Origin: Kudoa neothunni
Taxonomy: Eukaryota > Cnidaria
DNA length: 64,000 nt
Assembly (NCBI GenBank): GCA_964304625.1
Contig: OZ199838.1
Location: 7,998,001-8,062,000, forward strand
Reading direction: 5' to 3'
Under the pieces are notes generated by a model. It saw only the letters and a program-made list of their open reading frames with translations, made no database searches and was not told the DNA's origin. Positions 48,083 to 60,333 of the stretch are shown in pieces. Positions within the stretch are counted from its first letter, which is position 1. Every line of letters starts with the position of its first letter. A program made the position numbers and the translations under genes.

Positions 48083-49119
48083 ATTATTGGTGCTGTTAGT
48101 ACAATTAATTGGATACAAGGTCGCAATATGGGAGAGAAAATCTTCAAAAAATTTCCATCTATCATCATATTTGGATCTAAACCATTCCTCCAATAGATAT
48201 AAGTATAGTTTAGTACGCGGCACTCCACACATATTGCGAATAATCTTAGTTTTTAAATGGTGCCACACCACCTCAACAGTATTTGTGTGTGAGCCATCTT
48301 CGGAAACGTATTCCAATGTATGGTTGATCCTATGATGACGATAACCGTATATAAACAAAGGCCGATAAGCCAACCATTCATCTATATAAATAGAAGCACC
48401 CGTCTCAACTTCATTTAAAATTATTGGGATAAGTGTTCCTATATTTCTCTTTTCCACAATAAAAAATCAAGATCCTATTAAGCTTCTTTTTTGATTGTTA
48501 TCGACCTAACATTCGCAGATGCCTAAAACCCAAGGTCCATCAATTCTGTCGTTATATTTCTCTCGGTTGGTGCTGGTGCTCGAATCATCTTGTTCTTCTG
48601 CCTCTTAAAAGCGTCTCATCGATCTCAATGATGGTCCCTTCTCTTCCTAGTTTAGAGCGATTTTGAAAAAGATTTCTGCAAATTTCTTTGAAGCGGTCAA
48701 ACCAAAAGGTTACTGTTTTCTCGCTAATCGTAAATTTGGAGACGTTGTGACCATCCATGCCTTTTAATCCAGAAAATGTAGAGTTTCTTGCGGAAAAGTA
48801 GGTTTTACAATCATTTCTAAGAATATTTAATTCGAGACTTATATTTTATATACTTTTTGCATCTATATGATAAATGGATATCTTCGTCTCCATTCCTTAA
48901 TGTTGATGAACTCATATTCACGTTTCGCCTTTTTCTCTTATATGTAACTATTGTATTGCGGCGACGGCAATTAGAACAACGATTTGGAGGGTTTTGGAGT
49001 AAATTTTTGAGTCTCAAAAATATTATCAGGCGGTCGGTATCATTCAAAAGTTTATAAAACTTTCTCTGAGTTGCGATACAATACATCTGAATATTACTCA
49101 CGCTATGATGATGCGCCAA
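48083..49119 (-). pseudogene. Merlin (ISXO2-like) transposase, lineage C
   Basis: Read leftwards, an N-terminal zinc-ribbon part (NRCSNCRRRN with YRCKKY, near 49010-48860) is followed by the first catalytic Asp in TIIEIDETLLRGRR (near 48620), after which the frame slips once. Then comes YNDRIDGPWVLGICE (near 48540), the second Asp in IYIDEWLAYRPL (near 48385) and the Glu in SHTNTVEVVWHHLK (near 48270). The lineage differs strongly from the Merlins at 4-5, 14-15 and 57-61 kb. With about three breaks it is inactive as written. Its start is only 150 bp from the right arm of the inverted-repeat pair, which could be its own end. Confidence 0.78.
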
Positions 49120-49268
49120 AAAATATTAATCGAGAAATTATATGAAACGGATAAGACTGTTTCATTAAATTTCAAACTAAAAAATAAAAATTATTATGTA
49201 AGAATAGAGTTGTTCTAACGTTTATAAAGTTAACAATAAACTGAAACGACAAACGCCGATAATGATTT

Positions 49269-49447
49269 CGCCACCACCGATTGTTCACGATTCATAAAAT
49301 TTCGATTTTTTTTTTGAATAATTTTTAGCGTAATTTCTTTACCACTCAATATTTACCAAATGTATGAAATTAAACTGTATATAAATCGAGTATATTGAGC
49401 ATGCGCAAGCACGTTAAATTTTATTGTCGCATACTCCCAGATTACCG
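49269..49447 (-). repeat. Right arm of the long inverted-repeat pair
   Basis: This is the inverted partner of 42823-43002. It ends ATACTCCCAGATTACC at 49447. The bases outside the two arms do not match each other, so I cannot show a target duplication. Confidence 0.75.
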
Positions 49448-49479
49448 AAAACCCAAAACGAATAGGGAAGCCCCAATCT

Positions 49480-49893
49480 ATAATTAGAAATATAATGCAA
49501 AATCCTTCAAAATTGAAATTACTCAATAATTTAGCATTATAAAATTCAGGTTCTCTTTCTATCTGCAATAACTTTTCAATTTCACCTGAAGATATACTTT
49601 CTGCATCAGAAGAAGCCACTATTGCTGGACAATACAATGTGCCGGGAAAATTCTGTTACTATTTGTGATTAAAAATGACAGGATTTGTTATTTGTGTACT
49701 TAATAATAAGCTCACCTGTATCTCAAATAGCTTAATATGCGGGAAACAAAATTTTTCTGATATTTTAAAAAATTATGGAAAACAATTTTTTATGAATTTA
49801 CGTGAAATCCGGGGTAAAAATGATTAAAATTAATGAATTTAAAGCCAGTTTATTCGGAAGTGGGCTCGTGGAGCCCAGGGTCAGTGTTTGAGG
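49480..49893 (-). mobile_element. 5' end fragment of a piggyBac-like element
   Basis: Read leftwards from TTAA (49893-49890), CCCTCAAACACTGACCCTGG resembles the ends of the other piggyBacs here. It is followed by about 240 bp of leader and an acidic open frame starting near 49637 (SSGEIEKLLQIEREPEFYNA), like the acidic N-termini of piggyBac transposases. The similarity stops near the inverted-repeat arm, so the element is truncated or interrupted there. The assignment rests on the end sequence and position only. Confidence 0.45.
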
Positions 49894-50734
49894 GTTAATC
49901 GAAAAAATATAATTTATTAACATTAAAATATATCAGAAAAAGTTTAGATGTTTGTAAATTTACACAGATATTTATAGTCAAGTCATACCCCAAAAAACAA
50001 TTACATTAGTAAATTTATCACAACAAATATGTTTTTCATCATAAATCGTACTCAATCGACCTCCCTAGTTGGGTCGCTTGTAAAGATGATAGTTACATAC
50101 ATTTGCACAAAGATAGGTACGACGGCAGATCTTGAGTTTGAGTTACATGATATATGGAGAAATTAATATTTACTCATGGCTGTCTCTAAAAGTTAATAAG
50201 AATATCTTAATCTTTGTCTTGAGATAGTGTTCCGTAGATTTAGGTCGCTTGAAGAGTTTTCGAAGTGTCCACAAGGATTGAAACGAAGATTACAGATTAA
50301 TATAATTATTTTCGTAGCTTTTGTAATTTTAATTCAAATCTAATTTGTAAATAAGATCTATCCTTCTTAATCAACTATAAACTTAATGGAAAATATTCTT
50401 ATTGTTTTATACACTGTTGATAAAAACCAAAATTAATGATCATTTGAATTTCAGAAAAATTTAACGCTAATTTATTCATTAATTTTTTATGGGCCGCAAA
50501 GTATCTCTTCATAAAAGAAAAAAATTAAATGATATAATTAGGAAACTTGGAGATTGATTTTAACCTAGAAATAAAAATAAATGTTAGAGGGGAGCTTTAA
50601 TTGATGTTACTAAATGGTGTAGCATGGAGTAGAAAGGTGGGAAGCATTATCTAAAAATCCCCAAAAATTCAGTGAAATCTCTATAACGCATATGAACCCC
50701 TACAAGCTTTCATCTACCACTTTGGAGACCCCTG
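49894..50734. other. Intergenic; hAT-like end phrase
   Basis: No gene is seen. ACTTTGGAGACCCCTG at 50718-50733 looks like a hAT right end, but no partner could be matched nearby. Confidence 0.35.
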
Positions 50735-51350
50735 ATATAGATGAATCGGTGTTTTTCATTTCATTATGAAGATAACGCGGTAGATCTATTTCTGGGACGA
50801 GAGAAAATTTCAAAGTTAAATTGTCCGATCTATAAACATAAAATTAATTTTAATTATAAGGTCAGGAAGAATTTGGACTTTTTAAGTGGAATGTAGATCT
50901 GTAAATCCTGATATATTTTATGTTTTCATCAGTAAATTATTCAATTATCTGAATAACAAAGGGATCGAAAAGAGCCCATTCCTTGTTTCTGGACAATGTT
51001 ATATTCCTTAAAACAGATTTAATTCTTTAATTAATTCAGACGGGAAATCATAAGCTTCCATTTTTGGCGATATATTTACCTTTTCTTAATTTTTTAGAGG
51101 AGTTTTTACATCAATTAGATGCTATTGTAAGAAATAAAATGTCTAAAAACCAGGAGGAACTACTAAACACTATAATGGAGAGTCCCGTAGAAATTGATTC
51201 ACATAACTGTCGTAATTATTCAAACCACATTAAATTATATTTTCCATAGTGTTTACGTATGGAAGAAATTGATAATTATTTGTAATCATTCAATTCTAAG
51301 AAAGTTACAATATAATTTTACAGTGTTGCATTTTGAAGTTGAAATACTAC
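50735..51350 (+). mobile_element. Decayed Tc1/mariner-type fragment, copy 3
   Basis: Pieces match the transposase of the copy at 29.2-30.8 kb: ATAGATGAATCGGTG (first Asp region, 50736), then LNFLEEFLHQLDAIVRNK and NQEELLNTIMESP (51075-51195). The right end phrase GCATTTTGAAGTTGAAATAC (51328-51347) is a shortened version of the family's end. The 5' half and most of the core are gone. Confidence 0.75.
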
Positions 51351-52637
51351 ACACTTGCTATCCGATTGTTTCAAAATATTTTTTTATTTAAATATTATCA
51401 AATTAGTAAATACTTGGTGATAATATCTTTTTGATCGAATAAAAGATTATTTTTTATTAACTAAAAAACTCTTAATGCGAATGGGTTCTATTTTTCTCAA
51501 AATGAGTCATGTTCTAAATTCTAACATACTCCTTTCATGGAATAACAGATTTATATACAAGTTTGAAGCCACCGTAAAAATTTATTACAGTAAGATAACC
51601 TAAATTTGATTTTATTATTTATTCTCTAGCCTGGTTGTAAGAATTATTATAATTTATTTTAGCTTATATTTTACTTCAAAAATTTCTGCGTGAAAAGATA
51701 ATTTTATCAAATGGAGGAAAACATTAAAATAATATCACTTTTACGGTAAAAGACTAAATAAATTCAATAATAGACTATAACTTTTTAGAAGAAATATAAT
51801 TTCAATCTCATTCAATTAACATGAAAAACAGTAATTTGCATATTTTAGCGATCTTGACAAGACATGATTGTTATTTAAATAAGTTTAATAAAAATTAAAG
51901 TATTTGAAAATTCTAAGCTCATCTTACCTTATTTTAAGAATGTACGGCGCCACAAAACCATTCATTTCTGAAAATAATTTATAATCTCAAATTATGCGTT
52001 TTATTTTCTTTGATCATAATATTTTTGGATAAAAATATATCTTTAGTGTTTGAAAATGGAATCTACAGCTGAATAATTGATATGTGTCACAAACTTAAAG
52101 TAAGACGCAACCTATCTTGTAAATATTGCTTTAGTGACTTTATCTGTTAAAATTGTTTCTAACAACATACTAAACATTTTTATGACATTTAATACATGAA
52201 ATAATAGATGCTTTTAGCATAAAGAGAGTGAAAATTCATTTTATTGATTGTCACTCTGAAATAAACAAACATAAATACTACACAGGTACTTTTATTTGGT
52301 TTGTAAATTAAGGAACCAGAATATTTCTTACTTCTGATGAAATCGAAAATTATATTACTCAAATGATATAGATTGTAGAATATATCCATATGCCACCAAT
52401 CTTCAATCAGAAAATTAAAGAACTTACCTGCTGAATTCTCCAGGAAATATCCAATGAGAAATATTGTCTTATAATATTACTGAATAATCCTTGTAATAAT
52501 TTATAGATACAGCATTTTACTTAGCAAGAAAATAAGGCTGATTTATGTGATATCATTAAATTAAAAGGCATGGGTTTTTATAAATTCACTGATTCAAACA
52601 GTATTCGGTAGTTAATCAATCTAGAACTTTTGAGTCT
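51351..52637. other. Intergenic, nothing recognised
   Basis: AT-rich sequence downstream of GTP cyclohydrolase I without any gene or repeat I can name. Confidence 0.45.
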
Positions 52638-53467
52638 TCAGTCTGTATATTTAAAAGATTTATCCAAAACATCCAGTAACTCTTGTTTTTCTACATCGGT
52701 ACAGTTACCAATTTGTTCTTGTGTTCTCGTTAAACAATCAATTTCTTTGGCCCCTCTTGCAAACATACAACTATGCCTATGAAATTTGTATTTTAGTTTA
52801 AAAATAGTTTTTTACCTTGCAACAACTTCTACCACAACGAACTTGCATTTTATAGAAGAATATATGGCATCAGCGACCTCTTTAGTGAGTCTTTCTTGAA
52901 CTAAAATCGTTTATCACGGGCTAAGCAAATGTAACTACCTTGAAGTCTCTTTGAATACATTAATACAATTCTAAAATTTATTATACTAGTTTGTGTAGAA
53001 GAATTTACCTGGAGAATTTACTCAACCCAAGCACCAACTTATTAGGAATATATCCCACATACACTTTTCCAAACATCGGAAGCAAATGATGTTCACACAA
53101 CGAACTAAAGGCTATGTTTGGTACTACAACATACTTGGAATGATGAACTTCATCAAAAAGTGCAGTAGATACAACCTCTAGCGTATAAATGAAAATAATC
53201 ATACATTATTTGTTCAGGATAGTTACCTTTTAATGTTACTTTGTAGCCCATGGTCATTTCATGCAAAGCTCGAGCGAATCTTTTTGGAGTTTCTCGTATA
53301 TCCTTGTTATTCCTAGGATCCAGTCCTAAATCTTTAAGAAATTGTTCGATACCATCTTCAAGGCTGGCTGGTGTATCATCCAACCCAAGACTTGAAACGG
53401 ATAGCTTTGTGAGTTCATCGTCGCTGCTGCCTTTCCAATCTCCTCCTTTTATAGTAGGAATTTCCAT
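52638..53467 (-). CDS. GCH1: GTP cyclohydrolase I, five exons with mini-introns
   Basis: The enzyme makes 7,8-dihydroneopterin triphosphate from GTP, the first step of tetrahydrobiopterin synthesis. Exons at 53467-53227, 53177-53009, 52970-52939, 52900-52816 and 52776-52638 join over GT/AG introns of 49, 38, 38 and 39 nt into 221 residues without a break. Family marks are [14 protein letters not shown], the zinc and active-site region [49 protein letters not shown], and [12 protein letters not shown] with the second zinc Cys. The start at 53467 gives an acidic leader of usual length. The last 30 residues diverge: the family's threonine/serine-rich motif and GVF tail are not recognisable. Exon 3 is only 32 nt. 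Confidence 0.96.
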
Positions 53468-55823
53468 TATTTGTTTCGAAGAGATGACTGTTACTGTGGT
53501 ATGCTTTTGGGGATCGTTAATAGAGATTAAAAGTGATATACTTTTCGATTAATGAAAATATACATTATTGATCGACATGCATTTTTCTAATTTTTCAAAC
53601 TTTTTCCAAATTCTCTAACATTTTTATTTGTCGTTTTAAATAGATTCCACAACTTTTTCTTTTCGCCAAATTATTATTAAAAGCTCTTTTGGAACAATAA
53701 TAACATTAGACGAGATTTTATGATAATGAGCTCCCCTGAGATAATCACGCCCATAATTAACATATTATAGCTAACGCAAAACTTTGATAATTTCTTTCGT
53801 TATAACGTCTGCAATGTATAAAAAACTTTTATTAAAGAAACTATTGAAAAAATTGAAATTTTTATCCTTGATCAATTCTGCCCTTTCAATTGCTCGCTCG
53901 CTCATTTCTAATCCAAATATCTATAAATTGCATATTTTATTAAAAACCTAAACAATATATTGATTGTTTTATGAATATAAAAATCATTAAAATATAACAC
54001 CAATACACTTCCGAACATGAAATTTATTACAAACTAGCGCGAATTGCCCAGCATTGCTTGGGGAAGATTTCGCCTAGAGGCATTTTTTAATAGCATTCAA
54101 AAAATATATTGAAATCTCGAATTAACCCATAGAAACAAAATAACTAAAATTTGTTAAGCAACTTATTATAACGATTTGGATTATGCAATTTAAATTATGA
54201 TAATTTCTGTGAAGGAAAGAATCAATCCCTGCGTCCATTTAAAAATTTCGTGGCTCGGTAATTGTGTGCACCACCAACTTTTTAAGAGATAAAAAAATAG
54301 AAAAAATAAAAGAGATAGAAGAAAACTTATGAAAATTAATCGATATTGCTAAAATTAGCATCGTTTAGCTCGGCATAAACATACATGCGCTTTTATCATA
54401 AACAGCCACAAATCGCGTCGATTTCAACGTAAACAATTTAAATAATTTGGTGAAATAAAAGTACAACCATCCGCATTGAATTTAATCACGCAAAGTAAAG
54501 CTTAGCGAACGATTTAATGAGACCTATGAACGCAGTATTTCCATTATAACGCTTCAATCAATGTAACTTTAACATTTTCCACGAATTCGTTATTTATGAA
54601 ACATGTATAAATTTTTTATCACATTGAAAACCATTAATAGAACTTATAAAATTACTTATCAAGTCATATACGTTAAAACTCCACAAATAAGGAATGTGTT
54701 TAAACAGACACCCAAATAGAAATGCCAACCTTATACATAAAGATAGATAGAAGCAGTTCATGAACATATGATGGAGCATATAAGGGAGATAGTTAACTTC
54801 AACCGACCATCACCATCACATAAGCAGCGCTAATCCTATACTTGAACCCATGTAATCCGATAAACAAACTTTAAATCGACAAAATCACTATTTCATAAAT
54901 ACCTTTTGGGAACTTTAGTAGTCCGAAAACAATTAAACGATTTTTTTAAATTTCACAAATTTATAAAAATTTTATATATGGCTCTCTATACGGAAAAAAT
55001 TGTCCGCACATGCGTACTTAGGGGCACACACACAAACAAACATACCAACAGTCCTCTTTTATATATATAAAGGACTGCACCATTTTACCATAAGGTTTGA
55101 TGAAATTATTAAAATATTTCCTTGTTGAGGATGAAAACATCCACGGATTTTTTCAATTTTTATGGTAAATTAGGAGAAAAAATCTTGGAATTGATCCACA
55201 TTGAAAAATCTCAGTACAACGAAAGTTTAATAAAATCATTATTTATGATATATTAGAATGCAGAATTTACGCAGTGAATTGCGGGATATCATTTATCATT
55301 CTAAATAGCATATAAAGTTTCAAGTTTTTAGTTTTAGTATCAATAATATTTTTTAATGGTGTTTTTCAATTGTGGGTAAGCGTGATCTGAATCCTACACG
55401 GATGATATATGTTTATAATTTATAGCTTTCAATTAGAAAACCTACTATTCTTTAAGTTGCTTTTGGTAAAGAAACTTAATTTGCATATTCAAAAATTTCT
55501 GATTATATTGAACAAGAACTTTAAAACTAAGTGAAGAATCATTTTTTCCTCCTTTAGTTCAAACTAGGAGAAACGACAAAATTAGGTTATTTGAAGTCCA
55601 GTGAAGAACAAAGTCCTTCAAAATATTTTTATCCAAGTTAAAGTTTGTTTGGTAATGATCAACTTTTAATTAGACACTATGTCTTCTTTATTACTTAAAA
55701 TATAAAATTTATAAAAATCTAATTGAGAGACAAAAAATCATGCTTGTAAAGAATTACTCATTCGTTCTCTTTATTTTATGAAAGAAATTTCAATAAAAAT
55801 CAGATCCATACATTTATTTAGAT
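53468..55823. other. Intergenic, nothing recognised
   Basis: About 2.4 kb of AT-rich sequence upstream of GTP cyclohydrolase I. I see neither exons nor paired ends. The promoter of that gene should lie near 53470-53600, but I find no clear core element. Confidence 0.45.
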
Positions 55824-56546
55824 CAGTGGTGGGCACAACTTTTGGTTCTGCGGGCCACATTGGCTCATTACAAAAACTTGGAGGGCCACATTGTTGACTA
55901 AATGTTTTCTGTGGACTTAAATACCTATTGGTGGTTTTTCTAACATTTTTGGTACAATACAAAAGTTAATGTATAAATTAATTTAAAAAGGAACTAAATA
56001 ATTAAAAAAAATAGAAATTTGGTGATCGGCATACTATTTCAAGTTTCGATTGGAATAATAGATTTTATCGCTTTTCAAATATGTTAATAAATTAGATTTT
56101 TTTAAGCCCAGCGAATGTAATGGAAAATATGGATATGGTTCTTATTGCGTCAAACCTAATTTATGTATGAGTATCGCATGCTCATGTGTTTTCCTGCTAT
56201 TTAGTTATTTTTAGATTATTTTTGTTGTGAATTGAATCTCGTGTACCATTTTTTCTGAAGTTTATGACATGTGATTTTGTTTTAAGGGCGTATTAGATCT
56301 TACCTCATTCACATTTACATATAATCATAGGTACGATGCAAGCTTAGGTAAAACATCAAATCAGATAATAAAATCGCGTAAAATTAAAGTTTAAAAATCC
56401 ATAATATTCATCAAAAGGTTGTTTACTTATTTGTTTATGGAAGATAAATGTTGCCTTGGCGTTTCTAGATTTTGAAAACATGTACACGCTCGCGCAATTT
56501 TTTAGCCTCATAAACCCGTCCGAGGGCCGCACTTTGCCCACCACTG
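55824..56546. mobile_element. Non-autonomous hAT element
   Basis: CAGTGGTGGGCACAACTTTT (55824) is mirrored by GGGCCGCACTTTGCCCACCACTG's final bases, ending at 56546. The flanks ATTTAGAT (55816-55823) and ATCTAGAT (56547-56554) agree at 7 of 8 positions, an 8-bp hAT duplication. The 723-bp body has no transposase similarity, so it must have moved with enzyme from elsewhere. Confidence 0.85.
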
Positions 56547-56873
56547 ATCTAGATAATTTTCGTATCCTAGTTTAAATCGGGAAGCTGTACAGATGATGGA
56601 GTAGTTCAGTATAAAGATACAATTTATTCGAAAATGATAAGCTTTTATAAATGTCTGACGTAGATGGCTAATTACGGCAGGAGTACACTAAATTAATAAT
56701 GCCAAATGAAATTTTCTCCCGAATCTAAAATTCCCATTATATTCCGTTTCAATCCACGTTGTTTTTAAATAAAAATAAAGTGTCTTCCAATGTCAACATC
56801 AATTAATGGAGCTTTCTTGTTATTTAAATTTTAATTAAATGATTTGAAGAACACCAAATATTTTAAAGTCGGG

Positions 56874-57656
56874 GCTGAAATTTGATATACGCCCCCTTTA
56901 AGCACAATTAGAAAAAATATTTTGGACTAAACGAGATTATATTTATTACCAACGATAAGTATGTAATAGTTGACAGTCTTTCTAACACGATGTCATACAT
57001 CATTATTTGAAGAGCATTGATAAAACCATTCCACAGATCATAGCAGTTTTTCCTCCTCCATTGAAATTCAGCAGGGAATTCGTTGATTCCATCCATAGCA
57101 ACAGAGCCAACATCTTGGGCTGAAGATGTCCTATTTCGAGGTGAAATTTTGTATTTTATAACTCCCCATGTACCTTCAATTGTGCTTGTGTGTGCTCCAG
57201 TAGTACTATCAACGTATTCAACGCTATGACTAACCGTTAAATGCTGATAGATGCTATGCAATGTAGAATAACTCTTGAAGCAATCGGTTATTATAATTGA
57301 ATAGAACTTTATACATGGGTTTTTATTATTCCTATTAATGTTTCTGCTGTTCTACCAGGAACTTCGACAAGAAACAATTTCTTTTCAGGCGTCCTTTCCA
57401 CGCCACCAAATATCCATGCTCAATTAACATCATGACCCCGCTCGTATTTCCGCTTGCTAAGTTTTGATTCATCGATTTCAACGTTTATATTTTCCCCAAC
57501 AATGATGATATCTTCAAAATATAAACTGTCACAAACTATTTGTATGAAATAATGGCAATAATTTGTGATTGTCTGGGGAGAATGAGCAGTAATTTTTATC
57601 AAATCAATTGTCTTCACGCCAATCAACCAATAATATGATAATTGTCGTAATTGCAT
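56874..57656 (-). mobile_element. Merlin DNA transposon, lineage B, 5'-truncated
   Basis: The left end AAATTTGATATACGCCCCC (56878) matches the lineage B ends at 5.2 and 61.4 kb. The transposase reads leftwards and has all three catalytic regions: INVEIDESKLSKRKYERGHD (57500-57440), IDCFKSY near 57285, and TSTIEGTWGVIKYKISPRN (57190-57130). Several shifts and stops lie in between. The N-terminal zinc part and the right end are missing; another element, a Tigger MITE, starts at 57733. Confidence 0.8.
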
Positions 57657-57732
57657 TTTTCACATATGGTTGATGGCTGAAAAACATTATTTCCAATTAA
57701 ATATTTTAAAGAATTCTCTTAATTTTAAAATA

Positions 57733-58281
57733 CAGTCAAACCTCGTTTGTCCGGAAAATTTGGGACTGGCGATCTTTTCGGATAGCGGATAGCGAGGTTC
57801 CGGTTAATCGAACATAAACAATGTCTTGTGCGCGTGTTTTTTTTAATTTCTACTTAAAGGATTGTTTACTTGATTAATAAGCAGTTCATTACTATTTATT
57901 AAGTGAAATATTTTAAATTCTGTCACTTAAATTAAAAATGTTGACATATCTATTAACTAAGAATATGGAGACAAAAGAAAAACAATACATAATTATGGCA
58001 GTTTTTACACGTCTAAAGAGGAGTAATCTTTTTTAAACAATCGGTAATTAATGTATTTTTAATATACATAAAGGCATACGTTCAGATATAGCACAAATTT
58101 ATGTAAGAATTGGAAGTTTAACATAAATTGGAATAGAAAAATTTATTAACAAATAACCTAGAAATATTTTTGTTTTAAATATTGCATTGGTATATATGTT
58201 ACATTGCATGTCATACGGCGATGGGTGCTATTTTTCGGAAATATGATTAAATAGTTCTTCCGGATAATCGAGGTTTGATTG
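57733..58281. mobile_element. Tigger/pogo-type MITE
   Basis: CAGTCAAACCTCGTTTGTCC opens it at 57733, and the mirror image CCGGATAATCGAGGTTTGATTG closes it at 58281 with a few mismatches. TA flanks both ends (57731-57732 and 58282-58283). The 549-bp interior has no coding similarity. The ends are of the pogo type but belong to none of the three Tiggers in this window. Confidence 0.85.
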
Positions 58282-58342
58282 TAATTATTTTGGAATAATC
58301 CTCTATTAAGGGAGAAATGCTCTCTTGTGATTATTAATAATA

Positions 58343-60180
58343 CAGATGTGCCTCGATACTCCGTAATTTAATTTTGTTAGCATCATGTACTTTAATTCAT
58401 TAAATAAAACATAAAAACCATATTCAGTATTCTTAAATGGACAATAATAAGAAAAACAAAAATTTTAAACAAGCGGTTAAAAAACAAATTAGGAAGGACC
58501 TTGTGTCTCACTATTGCGTAACTCATTTTTGACTTTATCCTTTTAATCTAATGGATGCACTATAAAAAGCATCGCAAGTTCTCCAATAACTAATGAAGAT
58601 ATAATAAATATAATTTATTATTATAATTTTCTGAAGTCTATATGGGGTGCTAATGATATTACTGTAAAACGTTTCAGTTTACCAATTTATATTAACTTCA
58701 ATATTGTTCGATAACTTAAAATAGGTCTCCGAAATCTTGATACAAGTTTGTCTAAACAAGACAAAACCATGGATTCAAACATTCCAAATTTTGAAAAATA
58801 TTAAACCCCGAAAATATAAAGATATTAAATAATTTTTACAATTTGGGTAGTTTCAATGCGAGAAAAAAAACTATTAACTAATTTTTTAATGATCGAGTAA
58901 TCTTGTATCGTTGCCAAAGATATTTGCATACAAGATTTTAACGAAAACGAGGATTAGTTTAACAATTGCAGAAGGCGTTACGGTCTGAAAAACTCAAATT
59001 GTACGGAAATGGAGAGCGCTGATTTTATATATATTTATCTATGGATCGGAGAAGTTTTTCCCGAGATATTGTAAAGATACAATCCGGAATATATATTAAA
59101 TTTGATGAGACGACTCATTTTATGAACATCTGATACAGCGTACGCCCATTATTAAAAATTAGCACAATGTACGGTGTAAAACAATTCAAAAGCGTGCTAC
59201 GATGTTTATCACTTCTACAATAACCCAAGAAAAATTTCAATTACACATAATAATAAAATTTTTAGAATAATCGATATTTTAGGGGAATTAGAGAGTTTTC
59301 AGTTTAGTGCCATTCGCAAATGAATGTATGATTATCTTCATTTGTATTTTATCAAATTCTCGAAGATGTGGACCCGAGATTCATTCAAGTTAACAGAAAG
59401 GTTTTTATTTAATTATAAAAATGCTCATATTTTCCCTAATCGATCGATTATTTCAAAATATCCAGCTCCTACTTCTATCAAAAAACACTGCGCGTGTGGT
59501 CAACCAATTTATCTGGGAGTAATTCACCGCTTAAAAAGCCAATTAGAGAATATATTATGCATAAATGTGTTATTCGGATAGAAGGACCCAAAAATATTTA
59601 AATATGCCGTATTTAAATATTTAAATACATTAAAATTGGTTCGGGAATGGTTACGGTTAAAAAATTAGTAATTGAGTTAATAAGCCGCCTGTTTTCAAAC
59701 AAAAATAATTGATTTTTTCTTCATTTTTATTGAACAACTAGAAAGCTAAAACTTTAAAGTAATATGATGATGAAATAACATTATAAAGTAATTAATAGAA
59801 AAATTTTAAAATTCATATGTGCAATGATATTATTTTTTGGAAGAAAACGAAATTTTACATTTAAATTAAGATGATCAAGGTAAATTTACCATTTGTAATG
59901 AAGATCCTGATCTCATACACAACGATGAAATCGTTACAACGTTTCAAGTATAAAATCTTATAAATCCGCGGAAAACGTATGTCATTGAGAATCCTATTGA
60001 ATTATTTTCTGTACATCAATTTAAGGATGTCTTACGCGAAATTATTAATAAAAAATTATAAAGTAGATGAGTTATTTTCTAAGAAATGTTAAATTAGAAG
60101 TTATCATGAGTCCGCAGATGACTCGATATTGCGTAATTTCTTCCCGGTCCAAAAATATCACGCAATATTGAGACACGACA
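58343..60180. mobile_element. Possible decayed Tigger/pogo element
   Basis: CAGATGTGCCTCGATACTCC (58343) and the mirror of ATATCACGCAATATTGAGAC (about 60152-60180) look like a degraded inverted pair resembling the ends of the Tigger at 15.2-17.1 kb. Only one weak protein trace is seen (NEDPDLIHNDEIVTTF, near 59900), similar to acidic tails of Tigger transposases. The call is tentative. Confidence 0.35.
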
Positions 60181-60333
60181 ATATCTAGATCCTAAGTGTT
60201 TCAAGGAAGTAATACACCTACCATGATTATCACACGCAGGAAATGCGTAAATGACACCCTATTTTTTATGACAATGAAAAAGTTGAATGCCAACATGAAG
60301 ACTGAGAAACAATAAATACTGATATTGGATCAC

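Noticed and set aside
31079-50733. Two hAT-like end phrases (31079-31112 and 50718-50733) as the ends of one large element
   Set aside because: They are nearly 20 kb apart with many unrelated elements between them and no matching target duplication.
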